DNA from: Nocardia amikacinitolerans NBRC 108937
Lineage (GTDB): Bacteria > Actinomycetota > Actinomycetes > Mycobacteriales > Mycobacteriaceae
Direction of reading: 5' to 3'
DNA: 64,000 bases
Assembly (NCBI RefSeq): GCF_001612615.1
Contig: NZ_BDAU01000019.1
Span: forward strand, 1-64,000
This document shows, one piece after another, positions 19,271 through 28,886 of the stretch. Under the pieces are notes generated by a model. The model was not told the origin of the DNA. It worked only from the letters and a program-made list of their open reading frames with translations, and did not search any database. Within the stretch, counting starts at the first letter, position 1. Every line of letters starts with the position of its first letter. The translations under genes were made by a program, and so were the position numbers.

Positions 19271-20042
19271 GCGGCCGGGGTCCGATGCGGAAGGTGGCGG
19301 CGATACGGCTGCCGATCGGCCGCAAGAGCGCTCGGAAGGCGCGGCAACGAACGACGCGAACGGCCTCCGTGGGGCGCGGGTATTGCGTGCGGCGCTGGCG
19401 GGGGCCTTGGCGGCCGGTGTCATCGCGTTCATGGCCCTGCTCGGTGTGCTGAATCCGCCGCGCGAACTCGGCGTCGGCACCGATCGGCTCGGCCCCGACC
19501 GCGCCGAGCCGGTCGCCGATTACCTTGCCAGAGCGCGGGATTCGCTCTCCGGTACCGACACCGAGCAGCACTGGGCGTTGGTCTCGTTCACCGAACCGAT
19601 CGCGCCGCAGGCGATTCCCGCGCACAGCGGCGGTCTGCGCATCGGCCAAGTGCTGCACCGCGTTCCGATACCGCGCGTGCAGACGCCGCTGGTCGCGGTG
19701 CAGGTGCCCGCGGGCGACGCGGTGGCCGTGGCGTCCGCCGACGCGGCCGCGTGGCAGGTGCAGGACCAACTGGAGCGCACCGGCGCGGTCGGCGAGCGCT
19801 ACACGCGCGTCATGACGGTCTCCATATCCCGCCTGCGAGCCGGATGCGCCTGCACCGTCGGGCTCGTCGTCCGCGGCCCCCTGCCAGAGCTCCGAAACCT
19901 GGCCGCCGCCAATGGTATCCGCGCGGTCGAAGCCCTACCGGCCGACGCCGTCGCGGGCCACTTCGCGGTGAGTCCTTTGCTGCCGGAGCACACCGAAACC
20001 GTCGTCCCCGGACCGGACGACGCCCCGGTTCCCGACAACTGA
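19263..20042 (+). CDS. conserved single-pass membrane protein
   Basis: This 259-residue protein has a charged cytoplasmic N-terminus (about 40 residues), one membrane helix (AALAGALAAGVIAFMALLGVL, about residues 43-63) and an exported domain of about 190 residues. That domain contains a CAC motif (LRAGCACTVGLVV). The start overlaps the end of the pseudouridine synthase gene by eight bases, so it belongs to the lspA operon. I do not recognise a function. Similar membrane-anchored proteins occur next to lspA-rluD in mycolata. Confidence 0.7.
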   Translation: MRERPGSDAEGGGDTAADRPQERSEGAATNDANGLRGARVLRAALAGALAAGVIAFMALLGVLNPPRELGVGTDRLGPDRAEPVADYLARARDSLSGTDTEQHWALVSFTEPIAPQAIPAHSGGLRIGQVLHRVPIPRVQTPLVAVQVPAGDAVAVASADAAAWQVQDQLERTGAVGERYTRVMTVSISRLRAGCACTVGLVVRGPLPELRNLAAANGIRAVEALPADAVAGHFAVSPLLPEHTETVVPGPDDAPVPDN

Positions 20043-20147
20043 CCAGCGCCGCGAGACTCGAGGCCCGGCCTGGCACCGAGAGACTCGGCGAACAGCTCGC
20101 ACAACGGGCGGGCAAGCGACACGACATCCGGCGCGCCGCAGCGGTTC

Positions 20148-20804
20148 TCAGGTGGCGGGTGTGACGAGACCCGCCTCGTAGGCGGCGATGACGAGCTGAA
20201 CGCGGTCGCGGGCGAGCAGTTTCGCGAGGATCCGGCTGACGTGGGTCTTCACCGTCAACGGGCTGAGCACGAGGGTCTCGGCGATCTCGGCGTTGGTCAG
20301 GCCGCGTGCGACCAGGACGAGCACATCGAGTTCGCGGTCGGTGAGCGCGCCAAGCGTCGGGCGCGGTGTGGGATCGGGCGCGGACCTGACCCGCGCGATG
20401 ACGGCGGAGGTCGCGCTCGGCGACAGCAGCGCCTCCCCGGCCGCCACCGTGCGAATCGCGTCGAGCAGCGCGGCGGGCTTGGTGTCCTTGATGAGGAAGC
20501 CGCTCGCGCCCGCTCGCAGAGCGGCGAGCACGTTGTCGTCGGTGTCGTAGGTGGTGAGCACCAGCACCCGGACGCCGGCGAGGTTCTCGTCCGCGGCGAT
20601 GGACGTGGTCGCGGCGATGCCGTCCATATCCGGCATGCGGATGTCCATCACCACCACGTCGGCCCGTTCGGCACGAGCCAACGCCACCGCCGCACGTCCC
20701 GTCGCCGCCTCCCCCACCACCGTCATATCGGGCGCCGAGGCGACCAACAGCGCGAACGCACCACGCACTAGAGCCTGGTCGTCGGCAAGCAACACCCGAA
20801 TCAC
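20148..20804 (-). CDS. NarL/LuxR-type response regulator
   Basis: This 218-residue regulator has a receiver domain with LLADDQALVRGAF, phospho-acceptor Asp54 in VVVMDIRMPDMDG, and switch lysine in GFLIKD. The C-terminal LuxR helix-turn-helix (LTDRELDVLVLVARGLTNAE, then SPLTVKTHVSRILAKL) follows. It starts in a GTGA overlap with the upstream kinase gene. The pair diverges from the MmpL transporter gene, which is its most obvious target. Confidence 0.93.
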   Translation of the reverse strand: MIRVLLADDQALVRGAFALLVASAPDMTVVGEAATGRAAVALARAERADVVVMDIRMPDMDGIAATTSIAADENLAGVRVLVLTTYDTDDNVLAALRAGASGFLIKDTKPAALLDAIRTVAAGEALLSPSATSAVIARVRSAPDPTPRPTLGALTDRELDVLVLVARGLTNAEIAETLVLSPLTVKTHVSRILAKLLARDRVQLVIAAYEAGLVTPAT

Positions 20805-22165
20805 GAAGCGACTCCGCTGGTCTCGCTCCGATCACCACCGCGCACGCCGCTGCCGCCCGCACCGCGAACACCGCTGCCGCCGTCCACCCGCACGCCGACA
20901 TCACGCGCGTCCATCCCGCCTCGGCTGACGTCCCCACCGTCGGATCGCCCGCCGTCGCCCGTCGGCACCTGCGCGCCACCCCGATGCGCATCACCCACTG
21001 ATCGCCGCGAATCAGCCATCGCGCCAGCCGCTTCCGGCGCACCCGGAATCGGCAGCTCGGCGGTGACGGTGAAACCCGCGTCCGTGCCGAGCGTCCGGAG
21101 CGAACCGCCGACTGCCTCCGCCCGCTCGACCATGCCGCGAATGCCGAAACCCGGTGCTCCATCAGAAGTTCCGCGACCGTCGTCGGTGACGCGCACGGTC
21201 AGCCGATCGACCTCGTAGTCGAGGCGGACCAGCGCGCGGGTTGCCCGAGCGTGCTTGGCGACGTTGGTGAGCGCCTCCTGCACGATCCGATAGGCGACCA
21301 TCTCGACGGTCGGCAAGAGGGCACGCGCCTCGCCCACTATCTCGAATTCCACCATCACACCCGCCACCTCTGCGGGTTCGGCCAGTGCCGACAGCTGCGC
21401 AAGAGCGGGCAGCGGGCCACGGGGTTCCCCGCCGGGTGTGCGCAGCACGCCGACGGTCGCGGCCAATTCGGCGCGCGCGTCGGCACACGCGTCCGCGATG
21501 GTGTCGAGGGCGGCCACGACGGTGGCCCGATCTGCCCTCCCTTCGGTGAGCAGGTGCGCGGCTACCCCGGCCTGAACCTGGATCACCGTGATGGTGTGGG
21601 CGAGCAGGTCGTGCAGATCCCTGGCGATGCGCAGCCGCTCCTCCGCCACCTGCCTGCGCGCTTCGGCGTCGCGCGAGCGTTCGGCGCGTTCGGCCCGGTC
21701 CAGCGCCTCGGCGAGGTAGGCGCGGTGCAGCCGGACGGCCTCGCCCGCAACACAGGCCAGCACGATCCAGCCGACGGCGCCGAACGCCTGGAGTGCCGTG
21801 TTCTCGTTCTCGGTGCGCGACAACAAGATTCCACCGACACCGAACAGCAGGACCATCGCGACCACCAGCGCCGTACGCACCCGGGTGCCATACCTGGCCA
21901 CGGTGTAGAGCGCGACGATGGTCGCGGGCACGACGGCCTCGTGCGGAAATTCGTTGGCGTGGTAGGGAATCGCCAGTGCCAAGTGCGCGAACAACACCCC
22001 GAGGGGCCAGCTCCGGCGAACCACGACCACCGCTGTCGCCAGCGTGAGCAGCACCGCACCGAAGGCGTCAAGCGGACGCGGGCCCGCGAGCGGCACCGCG
22101 GCGATCAGCTCGACGATCAGCAGCACAACGGCCAACGCGCCGTCGGCCACCCACCGTCTGTTCAT
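20801..22165 (-). CDS. NarL-type sensor histidine kinase with Gly/Arg-rich tail
   Basis: This 454-residue kinase has five or six membrane helices in its first 160 residues, then HisKA_3 with the phospho-acceptor in RIARDLHDLLAHTITVIQ, and an ATPase domain (VQEALTNVAKHARA, TDDGRGTSDG, GFGIRGMVERA). ATG 22165 is chosen; upstream in-frame codons run into the promoter of the divergent gene. After the ATPase domain comes an unusual low-complexity tail of about 75 residues rich in Gly, Asp, Ser and Arg with repeats like GSGVRG. The ligand is unknown. Confidence 0.9.
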   Translation of the reverse strand: MNRRWVADGALAVVLLIVELIAAVPLAGPRPLDAFGAVLLTLATAVVVVRRSWPLGVLFAHLALAIPYHANEFPHEAVVPATIVALYTVARYGTRVRTALVVAMVLLFGVGGILLSRTENENTALQAFGAVGWIVLACVAGEAVRLHRAYLAEALDRAERAERSRDAEARRQVAEERLRIARDLHDLLAHTITVIQVQAGVAAHLLTEGRADRATVVAALDTIADACADARAELAATVGVLRTPGGEPRGPLPALAQLSALAEPAEVAGVMVEFEIVGEARALLPTVEMVAYRIVQEALTNVAKHARATRALVRLDYEVDRLTVRVTDDGRGTSDGAPGFGIRGMVERAEAVGGSLRTLGTDAGFTVTAELPIPGAPEAAGAMADSRRSVGDAHRGGAQVPTGDGGRSDGGDVSRGGMDARDVGVRVDGGSGVRGAGGSGVRGGDRSETSGVAS

Positions 22166-22235
22166 CCCGCCATTCTCCGGCAGCCGAGCCCGACCGGCGT
22201 ACTCCGCGCGGCGTATCTCCAACAGCCTTCCCCGG

Positions 22236-22254
22236 TCGGACGCTTTCGGTCCGA
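22236..22254. promoter_or_regulatory. inverted repeat in divergent promoter region
   Basis: TCGGAC and GTCCGA stand seven bases apart in the 133-bp gap between the kinase gene and the MmpL gene, about 45 bases before the MmpL start. This is a possible operator for the NarL-type regulator. Statistical support is weak for a six-base arm. Confidence 0.3.
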
Positions 22255-22298
22255 ATTCCCGCGACGCTGCTTGCCATGTCCGAAACGAGGAGACAGTG

Positions 22299-24359
22299 AT
22301 GGGGACGAAGAGCCGAGCGTGGTTGCTCATCGGCCTGTGGATCGCGGTGCTCGCCGCGCTGACACCGTGGGCGGGCGGGCTGGACGACGTGAAATCCGAC
22401 CGGGAGATCGACTACCTTCCCGCCTTGGCGCAGTCGACGATGGCGGCCGAACTGGAGGCCACCCTGCCCGGCGGCACCGAGAATGTGTTCCTGGTGGTGT
22501 ATCACCGCGCGGGCGGTGTCACGGAGGCCGACCGAGCCACGGCCGCCGCCCACTACACCGCGCTGCGCACGAAATACGAGGCGCAGGGCGGGCCGGATCA
22601 GCCGCTGCCCTCCGACGATGGTGCGGCCCTGATGTTTCCGGTCGCGGTCGGCGAATCCTACGGTGAGTCAGCGGAATACATCGAGCAGTTCCGCGCGATG
22701 GTCGCCGAGCATCCCGAAGGGCTCACCGTCCAGGTCGCCGGACCCGGTGCGCTGCAAGCGGATTTCGAGGGCGCGTTCGAAGGGATCGACGAGCGGCTGC
22801 TTCTGGTGACCGCGCTCGTGGTCACGGTGATCCTGCTGCTGACCTACCGCAGCCCAGTGCTGTGGCTGGTGCCGTTGATCGCCGTCGCGGGGGCGAACGT
22901 GTTGTCGATGGCGGCGGTCTATGGGCTGGCCAAGGCATTCGACATCACCGTCAACGACCAGAGCGCCGCGATACTCACCATCCTGGTGTTCGGCGTCGGC
23001 ACCGACTACGCGCTGCTGATCGTCGCGCGCTACCGCGAGGAGCTGCACCACCGCACCGACGTCGGCGCGGCGATGTCCGCGGCGTTGCGAAACTCGGTGC
23101 CCGCGATCACCGCCTCCGCCGCCACCGTCAGCCTCGGACTGCTGTGTCTGCTCGCCGCCGACATGAACAACGCCGCGGGCATGGGCCCGGTGGGCGCGGC
23201 GGGCATCGTCTGCACTCTCGCGATGATGGTGACGCTGTTCCCGGCGCTGCTGGTGGTGTGCGGGCGGTGGATCTTCTGGCCGCGGGTGCCGCGGGTGCGG
23301 ACCGAAACGACGACAGCCCAGACCATGTGGGTCCGGATCGGGGCGACCATCGCCCGCAGGCCGGTGGTCTCCGCGCTCGCCTCGGTCGCGGTGCTGGCGC
23401 TGCTGAGCCTCGGCCTGCTCGGCGACACCGCCTCGCTGGGCCGGGCGGAGCAGTTCGTCGACACCCCGGAGTCCGTCCGTGGGCAGTCGCTGATCGCCGC
23501 GCACTTCCCGGACCGCGCGGGCACACCGCTGCTCATCCTCGCGCCCAACGGCGTTCGCGACGCGGCGATGTCGGCGGTCGCGGCCGATCCGGGCATCGGC
23601 GCGGTCGAAGCGGGGCGGTTCGGGCCGACCGTCGGCGAGATCGTCGCGATCCCGCGCGATCCGGCCGATTCGGCCGCCGAATACGCGACCATCGAGCGAT
23701 TGCGCGACACTCTCGGCGAGGTCGCGCCCGGCGCGGTGGTCGGCGGCCCCAGCGCGGCGAACCGCGACATCGCGACGGCATCGGCGCGCGACCGGCGGGT
23801 GGTGATCCCGCTGGTGCTGCTCGTGGTCACCGCGGTCCTCGGCCTGCTGTTGCGGTCGCTGGCCGCACCCGTCGGATTGGTGCTCACCGTGGTGTTGTCG
23901 TTCGGATCCGCGCTCGGCGCAAGCGTTTTCGCCTTCGAGCAGCTGTTCGGCTTCGACGGTCTGGATTCCGGCCTTGTCCTGCTCGCCTTCCTGTTCCTGG
24001 TCGCCCTCGGCGTCGACTACAACATCTTCCTGGTCAGCAGGGCAAGGGAAGAGGCCGTGCGGCACGGCACCAGCCAAGGCATCTTGCGCAGTCTCGCGGT
24101 CACCGGCGGCGTGATCACCTCCGCGGGCATCGTGCTGGCCGCCACGTTCGCGGTACTGGTGACCCTGCCGCTGGTGTCGTTGGCCCAGCTCGGCTTCGCG
24201 GTGGCCTTCGGCGTCCTGTTGGACACCCTGTTGGTTCGGTCTGTCCTCGTTCCGGCGCTGACGCTGATCGCGGGAGATCGAGTGTGGTGGCCGTCCCGGA
24301 TGTCGAGACCCGCCGCCTCGTCCGCATCCCTCGAGCCGGAGACCGTGGCGGCGCGATAG
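22299..24359 (+). CDS. MmpL/RND-family transporter
   Basis: This 686-residue transporter of the MMPL family starts at ATG 22299 with GAGGAGA six bases upstream. It shows the duplicated RND plan: one helix, an external domain, then five or so helices, twice. The matching helix-4 motifs GVGTDYALLIVARYREEL and ALGVDYNIFLVSRAREEA carry the conserved Asp-Tyr pair used for proton relay. It is shorter than mycolic-acid MmpL3 and closer to the actinobacterial MMPL exporters linked to two-component systems. The substrate may be a lipid or a drug-like compound. Regulation by the divergent kinase/regulator pair is likely. Confidence 0.92.
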   Translation: MGTKSRAWLLIGLWIAVLAALTPWAGGLDDVKSDREIDYLPALAQSTMAAELEATLPGGTENVFLVVYHRAGGVTEADRATAAAHYTALRTKYEAQGGPDQPLPSDDGAALMFPVAVGESYGESAEYIEQFRAMVAEHPEGLTVQVAGPGALQADFEGAFEGIDERLLLVTALVVTVILLLTYRSPVLWLVPLIAVAGANVLSMAAVYGLAKAFDITVNDQSAAILTILVFGVGTDYALLIVARYREELHHRTDVGAAMSAALRNSVPAITASAATVSLGLLCLLAADMNNAAGMGPVGAAGIVCTLAMMVTLFPALLVVCGRWIFWPRVPRVRTETTTAQTMWVRIGATIARRPVVSALASVAVLALLSLGLLGDTASLGRAEQFVDTPESVRGQSLIAAHFPDRAGTPLLILAPNGVRDAAMSAVAADPGIGAVEAGRFGPTVGEIVAIPRDPADSAAEYATIERLRDTLGEVAPGAVVGGPSAANRDIATASARDRRVVIPLVLLVVTAVLGLLLRSLAAPVGLVLTVVLSFGSALGASVFAFEQLFGFDGLDSGLVLLAFLFLVALGVDYNIFLVSRAREEAVRHGTSQGILRSLAVTGGVITSAGIVLAATFAVLVTLPLVSLAQLGFAVAFGVLLDTLLVRSVLVPALTLIAGDRVWWPSRMSRPAASSASLEPETVAAR

Positions 24360-24506
24360 CAAACGAACGCGGCTGGCTCTCGCCTCGACGAGATCCAGCC
24401 GGACGCCGTCCATCGTCGGCCTCGCGCATCTGCCGGACACCGCCCATCACCCGCGCACGGCCGGAGCCCAGGCGGTGCGTACGACGGCGCGTCCGATGCG
24501 CGTCCG

Positions 24507-25325
24507 TCAGTCGGGCAGGGTGACCACGCCGTCGAGGTAGCGGCGGCAGCGGCCGAGCAGCAGAACTCGGTCGTCGACCAGCGCGCAGCGCAGCGTGCCG
24601 CCGCGACGGGACAGCTGGCGGGCCGTCAGCTCGGTGCGTCCGAGTTCGGCGGCCCACAGCGGAGCCAGTTGGGCGTGGGCCGATCCGGTGACCGGATCCT
24701 CCGGCACGCCGAGACCGGGCGCGAAAACCCGTGAGACGAAATCGATTTCCGCACCGGGGGCGGTGAGCACGGCCGCGCGCGGCAGCGGCGGAAACGCGCT
24801 CAACAGCGGACGGGCCCGGCGCACTTCGTCTTCCGAGGCGAGCACGACGACCTCGTCGGTGCCGGAGAAGGCGCGCACCGGCGTCACGCCCAATGCCGCC
24901 ACCAGGGCCGGGTCGGGCTCCACCTCGACGGAGGCGACCGTCGGCAGGTCGAGCACGTACTCGTCGTCGTCGGTGCGATCGACGTGCAGCCAGCCGCTCC
25001 TGGTGAAGAAGCTCACCCGGTCGGCGCCGGGATGCATGTCCTCCAAGACTTGGGCCGCGGCGGCGAGGGTGGCGTGCCCGCACATGTCGACCTCCGCCGC
25101 CGGGGTGAACCAGCGCAGGTGGAACGCCGGGTGATCCACCGGCGGGCCGACCGCCTCCGGAGGTAACTGCGAGGTATAGAAGGCGGTTTCGGCGAGGTTG
25201 TTCTCCTCGGCCAGGTTTTGCAGCAGCTCGTCCGGCAACCACGACGTCAGCGGCATCACGGCCGCCGGATTGCCCGAGAACGGTGCGTCGGCGAACGCGT
25301 CGATCTGGTGCAGCAGTACCTCCAT
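24507..25325 (-). CDS. PhzF-family isomerase/epimerase
   Basis: This 272-residue protein of the PhzF/diaminopimelate-epimerase fold has the family signature IDAFADAPFSGNPAAV. The catalytic Glu lies in NLAETAFY, with LRWFTPAAEVDMCGHATLA and EDPVTGSAHAQLAPLW following. PhzF proteins catalyse proton shifts on small amino or hydroxy acids; most, like this one, lie outside phenazine clusters and have no known substrate. It lies 77 bases downstream of ctpE on the same strand. Confidence 0.92.
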   Translation of the reverse strand: MEVLLHQIDAFADAPFSGNPAAVMPLTSWLPDELLQNLAEENNLAETAFYTSQLPPEAVGPPVDHPAFHLRWFTPAAEVDMCGHATLAAAAQVLEDMHPGADRVSFFTRSGWLHVDRTDDDEYVLDLPTVASVEVEPDPALVAALGVTPVRAFSGTDEVVVLASEDEVRRARPLLSAFPPLPRAAVLTAPGAEIDFVSRVFAPGLGVPEDPVTGSAHAQLAPLWAAELGRTELTARQLSRRGGTLRCALVDDRVLLLGRCRRYLDGVVTLPD

Positions 25326-25402
25326 ATTCGGAGAAGGTACTCCAACTTCGAATGACCGCTTCGCACAAGGCTTCTCGCGCCGAAAGCGTGCAGGTGGAAG
25401 GA

Positions 25403-27826
25403 CTAGGCGCTACCGCCCGGCGTGGCCGGGATGAGCCTGCGCTGCTCGCCGTGCAGCGCGGCGCTGATCCACCAGATCGCCTCCACCAGCACGATGCCGA
25501 TCGCGCCGCAGATGAACGCCGAGGTGGTGAGCGCCACGTTGGAGGGGTCGAGCTTGAAGAACTCGCGGGTGAACGGCACCGTGAACAGCACGACGTAGGC
25601 CGCCATGGACGCCGCGATCAGCACCACCTTCCACCACACGTACGGCCGGGCGACGATGGCGAGCACCCACACCGCGATCATGATCAACGTGATGAGCGCG
25701 GTGGTGCCCGCCTGCTCCTTCTGCGTCTCGCTGGCTTCCGGTCCCGCGTAGGCGATGAGGTACGCCACGAACGTCGCGACGCCGATCACCACACCGGACG
25801 GGATCGCCAAACGCATAACGCGCGAGACGAATCCGGTGCGTGCGCGCTCGTTGTTCGGGGCGAGGGAGAGGATGAACGCCGGAATGCCGATGGTGAACCA
25901 GGCGGCGATGGTGACGTGGCGCGGCAGGAACGGGTAGCCGATCGGCTCGTAGTCGAAGATCTGCGAGCCGACGCCCGCCAGACCGACAAGGAAGGCGAGC
26001 AGCACCGAGTACACGGTCTTGGTGAGGAACAGATTCGAAACGCGCTCGATGTTGCCGATCACCCGGCGACCCTCGCCGACGACGTAGGGCAGCGTCGCGA
26101 ACTTGTTGTCCAGCAACACGATCTGCGCGACCGCGCGGGTAGCCGGGCTGCCCGCGCCCATGGCAACGCCGATGTCGGAATCCTTCAGCGCGAGCACGTC
26201 GTTCACGCCGTCGCCGGTCATGGCGACGGTGTGGCCGCGCGACTGGAGCGCACCGACCATGGCGCGCTTCTGATCCGGGCGGACCCGGCCGAAGGTCGTC
26301 TCGTGCTCGAGCACGTCGGCCAGTTGCTCACGGTCCTCAGGCAACCGGCGCGCGTCGACGGCGTGATCACCGCCGGGCAGGTCGAGCGAGGACGCCACGG
26401 CGCCCACCGAGACGGCGTTGTCGCCGGAGATCACCTTGATCGAAACATCTTGGCTGGCGAAGTAATCGAGGGTGTCGCGGGCATCGGGGCGGATCTTCTG
26501 TTCCAGCACGACCAGCGCCGCGGGCCGCACCTCGCCCGGTGCGTCGGGCGCGTCCACCGGACGATCGCTCTGGGCGAGCAGCAGGATGCGCAGACCCGAC
26601 GAGCCGAGTTCCTCCGCCGTGCGCGCCTCCTCCGAGCCCGAGTCGAGCAGCACGTCGGGCGCGCCGAGCAGCCAGTCGCCGTGCTCGCCGTAGGAGAAGC
26701 CGCTCCACTTCTTGGCCGAGGAGAACGGCGCGACCGCGGTGTACTGCCAGCCGGGCCGATCGGTCAGCTCCTCGGCGATGGCCTGCACGCTGGCATTGGG
26801 ACGCGGGTCGTCGCCCGCCATCGCGCCCAGCGCCTTGCGCACCTCGGCGTCGTCGAAGCCGTCGATGATCTTGATGTCCGACAGCCGCATGCCGTTCTCG
26901 GTCAGCGTTCCGGTCTTGTCCGCGCACACCACGTCCACGCGGGCCAGGCCCTCGATCGCGGGCAGCTCCTGGACCAGACACTGACGGCGGCCGAGTCGCA
27001 CCACACCCACCGCGAACGCGATGGAGGTCATCAGCACCAGCCCCTCGGGCACCATCGGCACCAGCGCGGCGACCATGCCCGTCACCGCGGGCCGCCAGCT
27101 CTCGCCACTCGAGAACAGCTGGTTGTAGATGCTGAGCAGACCGGCGGGGATCAGCAGGTAGGTGATGAACTTCAGGATCTTGTCGATGCCGCTGCGCAGC
27201 TCGGAGTGCACCAGGGTGAACTTGCTCGCCTCCTCGGCCAGCTTCGCCGCGTAGGCGTCGCGGCCGACCTTGGTGGCGCGGTAGGCGCCGGAACCGGACA
27301 CCACGTAGCTGCCCGACATCACCTCCGCGCCGACGGCCTTGTCGATCGGGTCGGCCTCGCCGGTGAGCAGCGACTCGTCGATCTCCAGCAGCGCGGACTC
27401 CTCGACCACGCCGTCCACCACGATCTGGTCGCCGGGACCGAGCTCGATCAGGTCGTCGAGCACCACGTCCTTCGGCGCGACCTCGTGCGCGACACCGTCG
27501 CGGCGCACGGTGGGCCTGGCCTGGCTGACGATGGCCAGCTGGTCCAGCGTCCGCTTCGCCCGAACCTCCTGGATGATGCCGACCGCGCTGTTGGCCACGA
27601 TCAGCAGGCCGAACATGCCGTCGATGATCGAACCGGTCGACAGCACCAGGATGAACAGCACACCCAGGATCGCGTTGATCCTGGTGAAGACGTTGGCGCG
27701 GACGATGTCGCGCACCGAGCGGCTGGCCCGGTCCGGCACGTCGTTGGTGAGTCCGTCGCGGCGACGCTGCTCGACCTCGGCCGTGGTGAGTCCGGTGGCG
27801 CCCGACGCCTGCACGGTTATCGACAT
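25403..27826 (-). CDS. ctpE: P-type cation ATPase, CtpE-like (calcium)
   Basis: This 807-residue P2-type ATPase from ATG 27826 (QASGATGLTTAEVEQRRRDG) closely follows mycobacterial CtpE, which takes up calcium. It has an actuator loop (LLTGEADPIDK), the phosphorylation site VCADKTGTLTENGM, and the hinge MTGDGVNDVLALKDSDIGVA. About ten helices end in GIVLVEAIWWISAALHGEQR. No heavy-metal binding domain precedes the core. The metal is inferred from the family. A divergent gap with a DnaA-box-like hairpin separates it from rarD. Confidence 0.88.
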   Translation of the reverse strand: MSITVQASGATGLTTAEVEQRRRDGLTNDVPDRASRSVRDIVRANVFTRINAILGVLFILVLSTGSIIDGMFGLLIVANSAVGIIQEVRAKRTLDQLAIVSQARPTVRRDGVAHEVAPKDVVLDDLIELGPGDQIVVDGVVEESALLEIDESLLTGEADPIDKAVGAEVMSGSYVVSGSGAYRATKVGRDAYAAKLAEEASKFTLVHSELRSGIDKILKFITYLLIPAGLLSIYNQLFSSGESWRPAVTGMVAALVPMVPEGLVLMTSIAFAVGVVRLGRRQCLVQELPAIEGLARVDVVCADKTGTLTENGMRLSDIKIIDGFDDAEVRKALGAMAGDDPRPNASVQAIAEELTDRPGWQYTAVAPFSSAKKWSGFSYGEHGDWLLGAPDVLLDSGSEEARTAEELGSSGLRILLLAQSDRPVDAPDAPGEVRPAALVVLEQKIRPDARDTLDYFASQDVSIKVISGDNAVSVGAVASSLDLPGGDHAVDARRLPEDREQLADVLEHETTFGRVRPDQKRAMVGALQSRGHTVAMTGDGVNDVLALKDSDIGVAMGAGSPATRAVAQIVLLDNKFATLPYVVGEGRRVIGNIERVSNLFLTKTVYSVLLAFLVGLAGVGSQIFDYEPIGYPFLPRHVTIAAWFTIGIPAFILSLAPNNERARTGFVSRVMRLAIPSGVVIGVATFVAYLIAYAGPEASETQKEQAGTTALITLIMIAVWVLAIVARPYVWWKVVLIAASMAAYVVLFTVPFTREFFKLDPSNVALTTSAFICGAIGIVLVEAIWWISAALHGEQRRLIPATPGGSA

Positions 27827-27854
27827 GCACGTCAGACTAGTAGGCACAGTGGCC

Positions 27855-27912
27855 CATCCGCTCCGGCCATGTGCGGGGCTGTGGATAGACCGAGACCTTA
27901 TCCACAGACCCC
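27855..27912. repeat. dispersed repeat copy with hairpin and paired DnaA-like boxes
   Basis: This copy of the dispersed element (ctccggccatgtgcgg, then ctgtgga) runs into a near-perfect 13-bp hairpin (27875-27887 with 27899-27912). The right arm contains TTATCCACA (27898-27906), the classical DnaA box. The left arm, read on the other strand, gives TCTATCCACA. It lies in the divergent ctpE/rarD gap. It is not an origin: no dnaA, dnaN or box cluster is near. Confidence 0.55.
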
Positions 27913-27965
27913 GCGCGCACCGACGATTCATCCCATGAACAACGCCCGCGCACTAACCTGGCACG

Positions 27966-28886
27966 GTGCGGCGAATCAGATCCATCCCCGGTGTTGCCTT
28001 CGGCACCAGTGCCTATCTGATCTGGGGTTTGTTTCCCGCGTTCTTCGGTCTGCTGGCGTTTGCGAGCGCGGTGGAGGTGCTCGCGCAGCGCATCCTGTGG
28101 ACGCTCGTGGTGGTGCTCGCCGTGCTGGTCGTCACCGGACGGCTGCGCGAGATGGCGGGCATCGATGCGCGGACCTGGCGGTTGGCCGCGCTCGCCTCGG
28201 CGGCGATCTCGATCAACTGGGGCGTCTACGTCTACGGCGTCACCTCCGGTCACGTGGTGGAGTGCGCGCTCGGGTACTTCGTCAACCCGCTGGTGACCGT
28301 CGGCTTCGGCGTGATCATCTTCCGCGAGCGATTGCGGCGGGCGCAGTGGGCCGCGCTCGGGCTTGGCGCGGCGGCGGTCGCGGTGCTAACCGTCGACTAC
28401 GGCAGGCCACCCTGGATCGCCCTCGCCCTCGCCTGCTCGTTCGCGCTGTACGGACTGGTGAAGAAGGTCATCCCGCTCGACGCGCTGCGCGGCATCGCGG
28501 CCGAGGGCATCGTCGCCGCGCCGTTCGCGCTCGCGTTCGTCCTCGTGCTGCTGTTCACCGGCAGCAGCGCGTTCACCTCCGGCGCGGGGCACAGCGCGCT
28601 GCTGATGTCGACCGGACCGGTCACGCTGGTGCCGCTGCTGCTGTTCGCCATCGCCGCGCAACGAGTTCCGCTGTCCACCATGGGTTTGCTGCAATACCTC
28701 ACCCCGGCGCTCCAGATGGCCTGGGGCGTCGCCGTCGCGCACGAACCGATGCCCGCGTCCCGCTGGGCCGGTTTCGCGCTCATCTGGGCGGCGCTGGCGA
28801 TCTTCACCACCGACGCCCTGCTGCGCGCCCGGCGCGGTCGGCGCACCCCGGCTCCGGTGGCGCCCAGCGACGCGCCGACGCCCTGA
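27966..28886 (+). CDS. rarD: RarD-type EamA-family permease
   Basis: This 306-residue, ten-helix membrane protein has the two EamA repeats. RarD features are the start GVAFGTSAYLIWGLFPAFF, VECALGYFVNPLVTVGFGVI, and LSTMGLLQYLTPALQMAWGV. RarD proteins are putative exporters linked to chloramphenicol sensitivity in Pseudomonas; the true substrate is unknown. The GTG at 27966 has no ribosome site, but TAACCT stands seven bases upstream, so the transcript may be leaderless. Confidence 0.92.
   Translation: MRRIRSIPGVAFGTSAYLIWGLFPAFFGLLAFASAVEVLAQRILWTLVVVLAVLVVTGRLREMAGIDARTWRLAALASAAISINWGVYVYGVTSGHVVECALGYFVNPLVTVGFGVIIFRERLRRAQWAALGLGAAAVAVLTVDYGRPPWIALALACSFALYGLVKKVIPLDALRGIAAEGIVAAPFALAFVLVLLFTGSSAFTSGAGHSALLMSTGPVTLVPLLLFAIAAQRVPLSTMGLLQYLTPALQMAWGVAVAHEPMPASRWAGFALIWAALAIFTTDALLRARRGRRTPAPVAPSDAPTP

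Noticed and set aside
27875..27912. Replication origin suggested by DnaA boxes
   Set aside because: Only two boxes, no AT-rich stretch, and no dnaA, dnaN or rpmH nearby.
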